5,193 nucleotides of DNA, taken from assembly GCA_015163925.1 (NCBI GenBank), contig JAAOIF010000090.1:1-5193 (forward strand). Reading direction: 5' to 3'. This DNA is from Candidatus Thioglobus sp. (GTDB taxonomy: Bacteria; Pseudomonadota; Gammaproteobacteria; PS1; Pseudothioglobaceae). This document shows positions 1-5,193 of the stretch, piece by piece (position 1 is the first letter of the stretch; the number at the start of each line of letters is the position of its first letter). The position numbers and the translations under genes were made by a program. A model generated the notes under the pieces. The model did no database searches. It had not been told where the DNA came from and worked only from the letters and a program-made list of their open reading frames with translations.

Positions 1-7
1 AACTCGT

Positions 8-238
8 ATGGCAAATGAAGTTTTATTCATTCTGCTAATTGCTCTGGGGCTGACTTATCTGCTGGCGCTAATTACTCATTCGCCACTGGAAAATCCTTAC
101 TCCAGCAGCAATTCCATCGGCGCTTCGGCGCTAAATCAGGCTGGAGTTATTGGGACAGCAGCCAATCGCCTCCAATTCTTTGGCAATAATCAAATCATCA
201 TTCGTATAAACCATCACCTCAAACCCATCTGCCACTAA
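8..238 (+). pseudogene. ftsK: N-terminal fragment of an FtsK/SpoIIIE-like DNA translocase, cut off at a junction
   Basis: The reading frame opens with one strongly hydrophobic helix (residues about 4-23, EVLFILLIALGLTYLLALIT). A loop with the order S-P-x-x-(N/D)-P-Y-S and then N-Q-A-G-V-I-G-T follows. This matches the start of FtsK, where the first membrane helix is followed by an S-P-x-D-P-x-x-S loop and an N-x-x-G-x-x-G-A stretch before the second helix. FtsK is an inner-membrane, septum-located motor that pumps DNA during division. The match ends near residue 50 (base ~157). The rest of the frame, to 238, is only the antisense of thiG. None of the remaining membrane helices, linker, motor or gamma domain is present. 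Only 7 bp precede the ATG, with no ribosome site visible, and the frame is open to the window edge, so the true start may lie upstream. The identity rests on a short segment and is moderate; a generic single-pass membrane peptide is the alternative. Confidence 0.5.
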
Positions 239-610
239 GGTTTTAGCCGCCGCCAGCGTTTCCACAATATTCGGATAAAGGGTTTTCTCATCGCCCAAAA
301 CCTCAAGTTTCACCAGCCGATGCCCGTCCAATAATTCACGCGCTAATTGACAAGTCCGCACCGCCTCATCGGCGCTAAAACAGCCGGCAGTATTGGGCAA
401 AATGGTATATTTCTGCGGCGAAATAATATCCAATAAATTCGCCTCATTTGCATTCTGCCCAATATTTGTCCGCCGAATCGCAACAGTAATAATCTGCGCC
501 CCAGCAGCCTCAGTCGCCAATTTCGTCTCCGCCAAATCCGCATATTTCCCCGAGCCAACCAACAGCCGAGAGGCATATTTTTTTCCAGCAATTATTAATT
601 TATCGTCCAT
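131..610 (-). CDS. thiG: Thiazole synthase ThiG, C-terminally truncated
   Basis: ThiG is a cytoplasmic TIM-barrel enzyme that builds the thiazole phosphate of thiamine from deoxyxylulose 5-phosphate, dehydroglycine or glycine, and ThiS thiocarboxylate. The 159-residue product has the family's N-terminal two thirds. It contains [11 protein letters not shown] (16-26), [10 protein letters not shown] (43-52), [10 protein letters not shown] (68-77), [20 protein letters not shown] (90-109) and [20 protein letters not shown] (117-136). K101 in KLEVLGD is the expected Schiff-base lysine. The homology stops after EAIGC (about residue 151), where the family continues with A-A-V-M-P and the phosphate-binding C-terminal half. 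Eight junction-derived residues (CPNNSSLI) and a stop follow. Family members are about 255-265 residues, so roughly 100 are missing and this copy should not be active. The ATG at 608-610 gives the usual N-terminus, but the 46 bp upstream of it (611-656) contain no clear ribosome site. It follows phhB and hemC on the same strand and may be the last gene of that operon. Confidence 0.9.
   Translation of the reverse strand: MDDKLIIAGKKYASRLLVGSGKYADLAETKLATEAAGAQIITVAIRRTNIGQNANEANLLDIISPQKYTILPNTAGCFSADEAVRTCQLARELLDGHRLVKLEVLGDEKTLYPNIVETLAAAKTLVADGFEVMVYTNDDLIIAKELEAIGCCPNNSSLI
153..166. other. Junction between ftsK-like and thiG sequence
   Basis: Plus-strand similarity to the FtsK N-terminus runs to about base 157 (residues GVIGT). 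Minus-strand similarity to ThiG runs leftwards to about base 158 (residues AIGC). The two genes point at each other and both break off here, so unrelated sequences are joined within a few bases. No transposase, target duplication, tRNA or inverted repeat is visible. The short GC-rich string gacagcagcc could plausibly belong to either parent (ThiG normally continues G-C-A-A-V, codons of similar composition), which would fit a microhomology join. A natural deletion/inversion, a chimeric amplification product and an assembly error cannot be told apart from the sequence alone. Confidence 0.6.
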
Positions 611-656
611 AATTTAGTTATTTTAATAAAATTTCTACGGCATTTTCAAGCAAATA

Positions 657-959
657 TTACAATTTAGCATTAACAATTTCCTCAAAAATAACATCAATTT
701 TGCCTGCTAATTCAAGGTCTAACGGCGTTATCCGCCCCTGACTATGGGTTGTCAAATCAATCACCACAGTTTTATAAATATTTGACCACTCAGGGTGATG
801 ATTTATCATTTCTGCCTGCCTTGCAACCTGCGTCATAAAGCCAAATGCGGCAATAAAATCGCCCAAATCAAATGAGCGCCGGAGCTTGCCATTTACCACT
901 TTCCAAGCTGGTAATTTTTGTAATTCTTGCAAGATTTCAGCGTCCAATTTTGCTCTCAT
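657..959 (-). CDS. phhB: Pterin-4a-carbinolamine dehydratase
   Basis: This 100-residue protein has the full length and fold pattern of the PCD/DCoH family. The enzyme dehydrates 4a-hydroxytetrahydropterin, the product of aromatic amino acid hydroxylases, to quinonoid dihydropterin in the cytoplasm. The active-site signature is intact: E50-x3-H54-H55-P56, W58, Y62, H72 and D81. H54, H55 and H72 correspond to the three catalytic histidines of the family. The LPAWKVVNGKLRRSFDLGDF stretch (16-35) is the usual N-terminal motif. Its ATG overlaps the hemC stop (ATGA, 956-959), so it is probably translated by coupling from hemC, aided by a good ribosome site (AAGG, 6 nt before the ATG). No phenylalanine hydroxylase gene is in the window. 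In bacteria lacking that enzyme, PCDs have been linked by comparative genomics to molybdenum-cofactor metabolism, but nothing here decides its substrate. Confidence 0.95.
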   Translation of the reverse strand: MRAKLDAEILQELQKLPAWKVVNGKLRRSFDLGDFIAAFGFMTQVARQAEMINHHPEWSNIYKTVVIDLTTHSQGRITPLDLELAGKIDVIFEEIVNAKL

Positions 960-1873
960 TTCTTGCCTTGTAAAATCTCTCTTGCCCCTAATCCAATCAG
1001 CTCATCGGCTAATTCTGTGCCAAGTGATTTGGCGTTTTTTACGGCTCCGGAGACTTCGCGTTTTAAAATCACGCCAGTAGCAACATTTCCGACTAAGCCG
1101 CTGAGGTGAATTTGCTGATTTTTGATAGTTGCAAAACCGGCAATCGGCACTGAGCAGCCGCCTTTCAAGCGTTTATTCATAGCGCGCTCGGCGGTGATTC
1201 TGCTGCTGGTTTCTGGGCAAATTAGTGGTGAAATTAGCTCTAAAATATTAGTATCATTTTTGCGAATTTCAATGCCGATAGCGCCTTGCCCGACCGCCGG
1301 CAGGCTTTGCTCTGGGGGGATTTGCTGCCGAATTCTGCCCTCCAATCCTAAGCGCAAAAGTCCGGCACAAGCCAAAATAATTGCGTCATATTTGCCGTCA
1401 TCAAGTTTTTGCAAGCGGGTATTGACATTGCCGCGCAAATCCAAAATTTCCAAATCGGGGCGGAGTGCTTTTAACTGCAAAATTCGGCGCATGGAGCAAG
1501 TGCCGATTTTGGCGTTTTTGGGCAAATTTTCAATACTACTAAAATCATTAGAAACCAAGCCATCAAAGGGATTTTCACGCTTTAAAATAGCACCTAATGC
1601 AAAATCATCAGCAATCTCATACGGCAAATCTTTCATAGAATGAACGGCAATATCCGCCTCGCCTGCAAGCATTCCAAGCTCTAATTCCTTGATAAATAGC
1701 CCCTTGCCGCCGATTTTAGACAAAGGCGAATTGAGGATTTTATCGCCTTCTGTGGTCATTTTGACCAGCTCAACTTGCAGCCCAGAGTGCAATTTTTCCA
1801 AGCCGGACTTGACATTTTGCGCCTGCCATAATGCTAATGGGCTTTTGCGTGTGGCGATTTTTAGAGTTTTCAT
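956..1873 (-). CDS. hemC: Hydroxymethylbilane synthase (porphobilinogen deaminase)
   Basis: HemC joins four porphobilinogens into the linear tetrapyrrole hydroxymethylbilane, a cytoplasmic step on the way to haem. The 305-residue product is close to the usual ~310. It has KIATRKSPLALWQAQNV (5-21) at the N-terminus, GGKGLFIKELE (55-65), the catalytic aspartate D82 in VHSMKDLP (77-84), the substrate/cofactor arginines in GTCSMRR (124-130) and LDLRGNVNTRL (144-154), and the dipyrromethane-cofactor cysteine C240 in RLKGGCSVPIAG (235-246). The PAVGQGAIGIE segment (192-202) is also typical. GTCSMRR replaces the commoner GTSSLRR, a mild change. The ATG at 1871-1873 gives the canonical N-terminus; a weak AGG at 1882-1884 lies 8 nt before it. 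It leads a minus-strand cluster with phhB and thiG. The hemD gene that often follows hemC is not here. The divergent thioredoxin-like gene begins 37 bp away. Confidence 0.98.
   Translation of the reverse strand: MKTLKIATRKSPLALWQAQNVKSGLEKLHSGLQVELVKMTTEGDKILNSPLSKIGGKGLFIKELELGMLAGEADIAVHSMKDLPYEIADDFALGAILKRENPFDGLVSNDFSSIENLPKNAKIGTCSMRRILQLKALRPDLEILDLRGNVNTRLQKLDDGKYDAIILACAGLLRLGLEGRIRQQIPPEQSLPAVGQGAIGIEIRKNDTNILELISPLICPETSSRITAERAMNKRLKGGCSVPIAGFATIKNQQIHLSGLVGNVATGVILKREVSGAVKNAKSLGTELADELIGLGAREILQGKK
966..969 (-). promoter_or_regulatory. Ribosome binding site of phhB inside hemC
   Basis: On the minus strand AAGG stands 6 nt before the phhB ATG, inside the last codons of hemC. Together with the ATGA stop/start overlap this supports the chosen phhB start and translational coupling of the two genes. 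Confidence 0.55.
1809..1838 (+). promoter_or_regulatory. Possible sigma-70 promoter for the thioredoxin-like/argH/fmt cluster
   Basis: A perfect TTGACA (1809-1814) is followed after 18 bp by GCTAAT (1833-1838), which matches 4 of 6 bases of the -10 consensus but lacks the important A at its second position. It points toward the plus-strand cluster and would start transcription near 1845, giving a leader of about 65 nt to the ATG at 1911. It lies inside the 5' end of hemC, which fits the absence of room between the divergent genes. A single weak -10 makes this tentative. A TAAAAT at 1875-1880 is an alternative -10 without a good -35. Confidence 0.25.
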
Positions 1874-1910
1874 ATAAAATGCCTAAGATATAGACTTGAG
1901 TATTTTACTG

Positions 1911-2324
1911 ATGTTGAAGCAGGCAAAAGATTTTTTTACCGATGCAAAGCAAGCGGCAGCGCAAAAAATCCCGATTTTAGTGATGTTTTCAGCGCCCGAT
2001 TGCCCTTATTGTGAATTGGTAAAATCGGAGGTAATTGAGCCGATGAGTGAGCTAAAAGAGTATAAAAACAAGGTAATTTTGCGGCATATTTTGTATTCTT
2101 CGCTGGCTGAAATTATTGATTTTTCCGGTGAAAATAGCACGCATGAGCAATTTAGTTTTAAATATGTTACTAATTTTTACCCGACATTGTTGCTATTTGA
2201 TGATTACGGCACAGTTCTCGGGCGCAAAATCGGGGTAGTATTAATTGAGGAATATTGGCACGATCTTGATATTTTAATTGAACAAGCGAGCAAAAAATTT
2301 AAACAACTTGAGGCAATATTATGA
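1911..2324 (+). CDS. Small thioredoxin-fold protein with CPYC motif
   Basis: The 137-residue product has a thioredoxin-like layout. An N-terminal helix is followed by the strand and redox motif [17 protein letters not shown] (21-37, cysteines C31 and C34). A longer insertion (about residues 38-90) comes next, then [20 protein letters not shown] (about 95-114), whose Y-P gives the family's cis-proline. A lysine-rich helix closes the protein. No signal peptide or lipobox is visible, so it is probably cytoplasmic. CPYC is the usual glutaredoxin dipeptide, but the overall pattern resembles the SoxW/thioredoxin-like proteins of beta- and gammaproteobacteria, whose substrates are mostly unknown. 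I prefer the ATG at 1911. A TTG at 1896 would add five residues (MSILL) with no better ribosome site; only a weak GAG precedes either. Its last four bases overlap the argH start, so the two are likely co-translated. An in vivo partner cannot be named. Confidence 0.85.
   Translation: MLKQAKDFFTDAKQAAAQKIPILVMFSAPDCPYCELVKSEVIEPMSELKEYKNKVILRHILYSSLAEIIDFSGENSTHEQFSFKYVTNFYPTLLLFDDYGTVLGRKIGVVLIEEYWHDLDILIEQASKKFKQLEAIL
2310..2313 (+). promoter_or_regulatory. Ribosome binding site of argH inside the upstream gene
   Basis: GAGG lies 7 nt before the argH ATG, inside the end of the thioredoxin-like gene. It supports the start at 2321 and, with the ATGA overlap, re-initiation or coupled translation. 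Confidence 0.55.
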
Positions 2325-3700
2325 CAACTAATCAATCTTGGGGCGGACGCTTCAATCAGCCTATGGACGAATTTGTAAAGACTTTTGGGGCTTCGGTATT
2401 TTTCGATAAAATCCTTGCCCCGTATGACATTCAAGGCTCGGTGGCGCATGCGAAAATGTTAGCTGAAATTGGAGTTTTGAGTGCTGAGGAAGAGTCCAAA
2501 ATCACAGCTGGCTTGGGCAAAATTTTGGATGAAATCAAGGCTGATAAGTTCGAATGGTCGCCAGATTTGGAAGATGTTCATATGAATATTGAGGCTAAAT
2601 TGGTTGATATGATTGGCGATGCCGGCAAAAAATTACACACTGGGCGCTCGCGAAATGACCAAGTAGCAACCGATATTCGCCTATATTTGCGTCAGCAGAT
2701 AGACGAAATTATGAATGAAATCAAGCACTTACAAATCTCATTATTATATTTAGCAGAAGCCCAAGTTGATACTATTTTGCCCGGCTTCACTCACCTGCAA
2801 GCCGCCCAGCCAGTGAGTTTTGGGCATCATCTGATGGCATATTTTGAGATGCTGGCCCGTGATGTCCAGCGCCTGACCGATTGCCGCCGCCGCACTAATT
2901 TTATGCCACTCGGAGCCGCCGCACTTGCCGGCACGAACTACCCGATTAATCGCACTCGCACCGCAGAATTATTGGGCTTTGAGGGCATTTGCAACAACTC
3001 ATTAGATGCCGTCAGCGACCGTGATTTTGCCATTGAATTTCTCTCCGCCGCCAGTATTATTATGATGCATTTATCGCGTTTTTCCGAAGAGTTGATTTTA
3101 TGGTCCAGCGCGCAATTTAATTTCATTGAATTGCAAGACAGCGTTTGCACCGGCTCGTCAATTATGCCGCAAAAGAAAAACCCTGATGCGGCGGAATTAG
3201 TGCGTGGAAAAAGTGGCAGAGTTTATGGAAATTTGACCGCGCTGCTAACGATTATGAAATCGCAACCGCTGGCTTATAACAAGGATAATCAGGAAGATAA
3301 AGAGCCTTTGTTTGACACCGCCGACACCCTCAAAGCCTGCCTGAAAGTGTTTGCTGATATGGTTCCAGCCATTCAGGTGAATAAAAAAATGATGTATAAA
3401 TCTGCCAAAAAAGGCCACACTACGGCGACTGATTTAGCCGATTATTTGGTGAAAAAAGGCGCGGCTTTCCGTGATGCCCATGCGGCGGTTGGAAAATCGG
3501 TGGCTTATGCCATTAAACAGGAAAAAGATTTGAGCGAGCTGAGTTTGGAAGAGTTGCAAAAATTTGATGAGCGGATTGAAAATGATGTGGTTGAAATATT
3601 ATCGCTGGAAGGCTCAATTAGCGCCAAAGACCACTTCGGCGGAACTGCTCCAAATCAAGTCAAACAGGCAATTCAGGCCGCTCGGAAAACTCTTAAATGA
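2321..3700 (+). CDS. argH: Argininosuccinate lyase
   Basis: ArgH splits argininosuccinate into arginine and fumarate, the final step of arginine synthesis, as a cytoplasmic homotetramer of the fumarase/aspartase superfamily. At 459 residues it is full length. Recognisable segments are WGGRF (7-11), [10 protein letters not shown] (82-91), [15 protein letters not shown] (104-118), [20 protein letters not shown] (151-170, with the histidine H158 that helps in catalysis), GTNYPINR (204-211) and the family signature [12 protein letters not shown] (278-289), whose serine S280 is the expected catalytic residue on the mobile loop. [16 protein letters not shown] (317-332) and the C-terminal FGGTAPNQV are also typical. 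All expected catalytic residues are present. It overlaps the thioredoxin-like gene by ATGA at 2321-2324 and fmt by ATGA at 3697-3700, which suggests one transcript. I see no ARG-box-like operator upstream. Confidence 0.98.
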   Translation: MTTNQSWGGRFNQPMDEFVKTFGASVFFDKILAPYDIQGSVAHAKMLAEIGVLSAEEESKITAGLGKILDEIKADKFEWSPDLEDVHMNIEAKLVDMIGDAGKKLHTGRSRNDQVATDIRLYLRQQIDEIMNEIKHLQISLLYLAEAQVDTILPGFTHLQAAQPVSFGHHLMAYFEMLARDVQRLTDCRRRTNFMPLGAAALAGTNYPINRTRTAELLGFEGICNNSLDAVSDRDFAIEFLSAASIIMMHLSRFSEELILWSSAQFNFIELQDSVCTGSSIMPQKKNPDAAELVRGKSGRVYGNLTALLTIMKSQPLAYNKDNQEDKEPLFDTADTLKACLKVFADMVPAIQVNKKMMYKSAKKGHTTATDLADYLVKKGAAFRDAHAAVGKSVAYAIKQEKDLSELSLEELQKFDERIENDVVEILSLEGSISAKDHFGGTAPNQVKQAIQAARKTLK

Positions 3701-4629
3701 AAATAGTTTTTGCCGGTAGTACTGATTTTTCGCTTGAGATTTTAAGTGCATTAAAAAATTCTGGGCATCAGATTATCGGGGTTTTTTGCCAGCCAGACCG
3801 CCCTGCCGGTAGAGGCAAAATCCTCAGCGCCTGCCCAGTAAAAGTGGCAGCTTTGGAGCATAATTTTGATGTTTTCCAGCCTGAAAGTTTTGATGCAAAT
3901 GCCCAAAAAAATCTATCAAATCTTAGCCCTGAAGTGATGATTGTCGCAGCTTTTGGGCAGATTTTGCCTGAAGCAATTTTGCAAATTCCAAAATACGGCT
4001 GCCTGAATATTCATACCTCAAAACTGCCCCGTTGGCGTGGCGCAGCGCCGATTCAGCGGGCAATTCTGGCAGGCGACAAAACCACTGGAATTAGCATTAT
4101 GCAAATGGATTCTGGCTTGGATACTGGTAATATTTTGTTGCAGAAAACTTGTAATATTAGTAATTTTGACACTGCAAAATCGCTGCAAAATAAGCTTGCA
4201 ATTTTGGGCGGAGAGGCGCTTATTAAGGTTTTGGAAAATATTAATAATTTAACCAAAACGCCGCAAAGTGCTGCTGGAATCACTTATGCCAAAAAACTCA
4301 GCAAGTCTGAGGCATGGATTGATTGGGGCAAATCTGCTGTTGAAATTGATGGGCAAATTCGGGCTTTTAATCCCTATCCCATCGCTCAAACCTCCGCTTC
4401 AAGTGATAAATTTGAGAAAGCAGTTTTGCGGATTTTTGCCTCAAAAGTAATGGAAAATAATACTAATTCTCAGCCCGGCGAAATTATTCAATTTGATAAA
4501 AAAAATTGTATTATTGCCACCGGTAATGGCTCATTAGGCTTGGAAAAAGTGCAACTTGCTGGCAAAAATCCGCAAAGTATTCAAGATTTTAATAATGGGC
4601 ATCGGCTCACTCGGCTATTTTCGGATTAA
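3697..4629 (+). CDS. fmt: Methionyl-tRNA formyltransferase
   Basis: Fmt transfers a formyl group from 10-formyltetrahydrofolate to Met-tRNA(fMet) for translation initiation. The 310-residue product matches the usual length. The N-terminal formyltransferase domain (about 1-205) starts [12 protein letters not shown], carries [10 protein letters not shown] (32-41), VAAFGQILP (83-91), and the catalytic set N104, H106 (GCLNIH) and D142 (MDSGLDTGN). [15 protein letters not shown] and IRAFNPYP mark the passage to the C-terminal tRNA-binding domain. The motif normally written HxSLLPRWRG reads [10 protein letters not shown] (106-115), a lysine for the first leucine; the rest is intact and activity is expected. 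Its usual partner def is not in the window; here it follows argH by a 4-bp overlap, with a modest GGAAA (3684-3688) as ribosome site. Its 3' end overlaps the convergent deacetylase gene by 23 bp. Confidence 0.98.
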   Translation: MKIVFAGSTDFSLEILSALKNSGHQIIGVFCQPDRPAGRGKILSACPVKVAALEHNFDVFQPESFDANAQKNLSNLSPEVMIVAAFGQILPEAILQIPKYGCLNIHTSKLPRWRGAAPIQRAILAGDKTTGISIMQMDSGLDTGNILLQKTCNISNFDTAKSLQNKLAILGGEALIKVLENINNLTKTPQSAAGITYAKKLSKSEAWIDWGKSAVEIDGQIRAFNPYPIAQTSASSDKFEKAVLRIFASKVMENNTNSQPGEIIQFDKKNCIIATGNGSLGLEKVQLAGKNPQSIQDFNNGHRLTRLFSD

Positions 4630-5193
4630 TCCACTGGACGCTATGCCAGTAAAATCTGCCTTTTTGCCCGCTGGGAAAAGTGCAATTATATTTGCTGCGG
4701 CGTTTTTTCAAGCGTTTTTTAGCGGTAATTTTGACACTTTTATTGCCGCTCCAAACCATATTTACTCCACCCTTTACAAAACACATAAATTGGCTTTTTT
4801 GCTGTTTGCTCAGTGCTTGCGGGAATTCTAATTTTAGTGTTGGCGGATTTTGAGTGAAAATTGGATTAATTTTTCTGGCTACAAGCGGCATCGGCAAAGC
4901 ATTTACTTTTTCTCTAAATTTTGGCATTTTGGCATAATTTGCTGCCATCGGAAAACGGGGCAAATTTTGCCAATTACTGCTTGCCGAAACCACTCCGGAA
5001 TGCTGCCCGAAAGCCGTATAATCCAAATTTTTCACACTTTGCATAATGGCTAAATTCGCCTCCCCATAAGGATAAGCCAAGATTTTAGCAGTTACTTTTA
5101 AGTGTTTCCGCAAGCGTTTTTGTGCATTTTTAATTTCATCCAAAACCTGCCCAGAATCCAAATCCAACAAATGCGGATGGCTGAGGCTATGGT
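4607..5193 (-). CDS. Polysaccharide deacetylase family protein, partial (5' end beyond the window)
   Basis: This is the C-terminal part of a NodB-type (carbohydrate esterase 4-like) deacetylase. The frame stays open to the window edge and its last visible codons read H-S-L-S-H-P-H-L (5168-5191). This is the metal-binding HSxxHP motif, so translation does not begin at the TTG at 5168-5170. Counting from that TTG, AYPYGE (32-37) is the next catalytic-face motif, followed by FGQHSGVVS (54-62) and LPRFPM (70-75). A beta-rich tail then ends with SKYNCTFPSG...RFYWHSVQW (159-180), an ending I associate with a proteobacterial subgroup of these proteins. The family removes acetyl groups from N-acetylated sugars in envelope or exopolysaccharides; the substrate here is unknown. 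The first catalytic Asp motif, and any signal peptide or anchor, lie outside the window. The stop codon sits within fmt, a convergent overlap of 23 bp with no terminator visible. Confidence 0.88.
   Translation of the reverse strand, partial: HSLSHPHLLDLDSGQVLDEIKNAQKRLRKHLKVTAKILAYPYGEANLAIMQSVKNLDYTAFGQHSGVVSASSNWQNLPRFPMAANYAKMPKFREKVNALPMPLVARKINPIFTQNPPTLKLEFPQALSKQQKSQFMCFVKGGVNMVWSGNKSVKITAKKRLKKRRSKYNCTFPSGQKGRFYWHSVQWINPKIAE

Noticed and set aside
1..160. Degraded remains of the ThiG C-terminus downstream of the junction
   Set aside because: Faint matches could be forced by switching minus-strand frames several times, but one uninterrupted plus-strand frame matches FtsK better.
343..591. 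An arginine/leucine-rich minus-strand frame inside thiG
   Set aside because: It is an alternative frame of clear thiG coding sequence, and its low-complexity composition is typical of a shadow frame.
611..656. A possible tiny coding segment (LLENAVEILLK) or ThiS remnant between phhB and thiG
   Set aside because: It has no ATG or ribosome site, is only about a dozen codons, and lacks the Gly-Gly end expected of ThiS.
1122..1643. A 173-codon plus-strand open frame
   Set aside because: It is entirely antisense to well-conserved hemC codons, and its translation shows no recognisable domain or ribosome site.
4556..4831. A plus-strand frame with hydrophobic stretches past the end of fmt
   Set aside because: It is out of frame with fmt and antisense to the conserved C-terminus of the deacetylase, which explains the sequence.
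4850..5053. A 67-codon plus-strand frame
   Set aside because: It is antisense to the conserved PYGE/GQHSG region of the deacetylase and has no independent support.
1..5193. Recurrent GGCAAATT/GGCAAAATTTT-like words as a possible dispersed repeat or uptake signal
   Set aside because: They fall in differing frames without a fixed flanking core and are explained by Gly/Lys/Leu and Phe/Ala codon use in AT-leaning DNA.

Overview
The window looks like compact, AT-leaning proteobacterial DNA, most likely from a gamma- or betaproteobacterial lineage. That placement is inferred from protein character: a thiazole synthase with the VAIRRTN and [14 protein letters not shown] style, a proteobacterial HemC, and a polysaccharide deacetylase with a YNCT-PS / YWHS-QW tail. 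It is not a species call. Coding density is very high. Genes abut or overlap by 4 bp, the longest clear intergenic gap is 46 bp, and no stretch over 300 bp lacks a gene. I see no RNA gene, CRISPR array, insertion sequence or convincing intrinsic terminator.

Layout, left to right. (1) At the left edge is a short plus-strand piece that resembles the first membrane helix and following loop of an FtsK-type DNA translocase. It runs head-on into a minus-strand thiazole synthase gene (thiG) that has lost its last ~100 codons. Both homologies stop at about position 155-165, so this is a recombination or assembly/amplification junction. (2) A minus-strand cluster reads hemC (hydroxymethylbilane synthase, tetrapyrrole synthesis), then phhB (pterin-4a-carbinolamine dehydratase, ATGA overlap with hemC), then thiG (46 bp further on). 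(3) Divergent from hemC, with under 40 bp between the starts, a plus-strand cluster reads a small cytoplasmic thioredoxin-fold protein with a CPYC motif, then argH (argininosuccinate lyase), then fmt (methionyl-tRNA formyltransferase). Both internal joints are ATGA overlaps. (4) A minus-strand polysaccharide deacetylase runs off the right end. Its stop lies inside the 3' end of fmt, giving a 23-bp convergent overlap.

Functionally this is mainly housekeeping: haem precursor synthesis, last-step arginine biosynthesis, initiator-tRNA formylation, pterin recycling, thiamine thiazole synthesis and envelope or exopolysaccharide modification. The two divergent clusters are probably two operons that share a tiny control region, with promoter elements partly inside the opposing coding sequence. 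I found no convincing novel system. The points most worth a second look are the ftsK/thiG junction, the CPYC protein coupled to argH, and the placement of phhB where hemD often sits after hemC.
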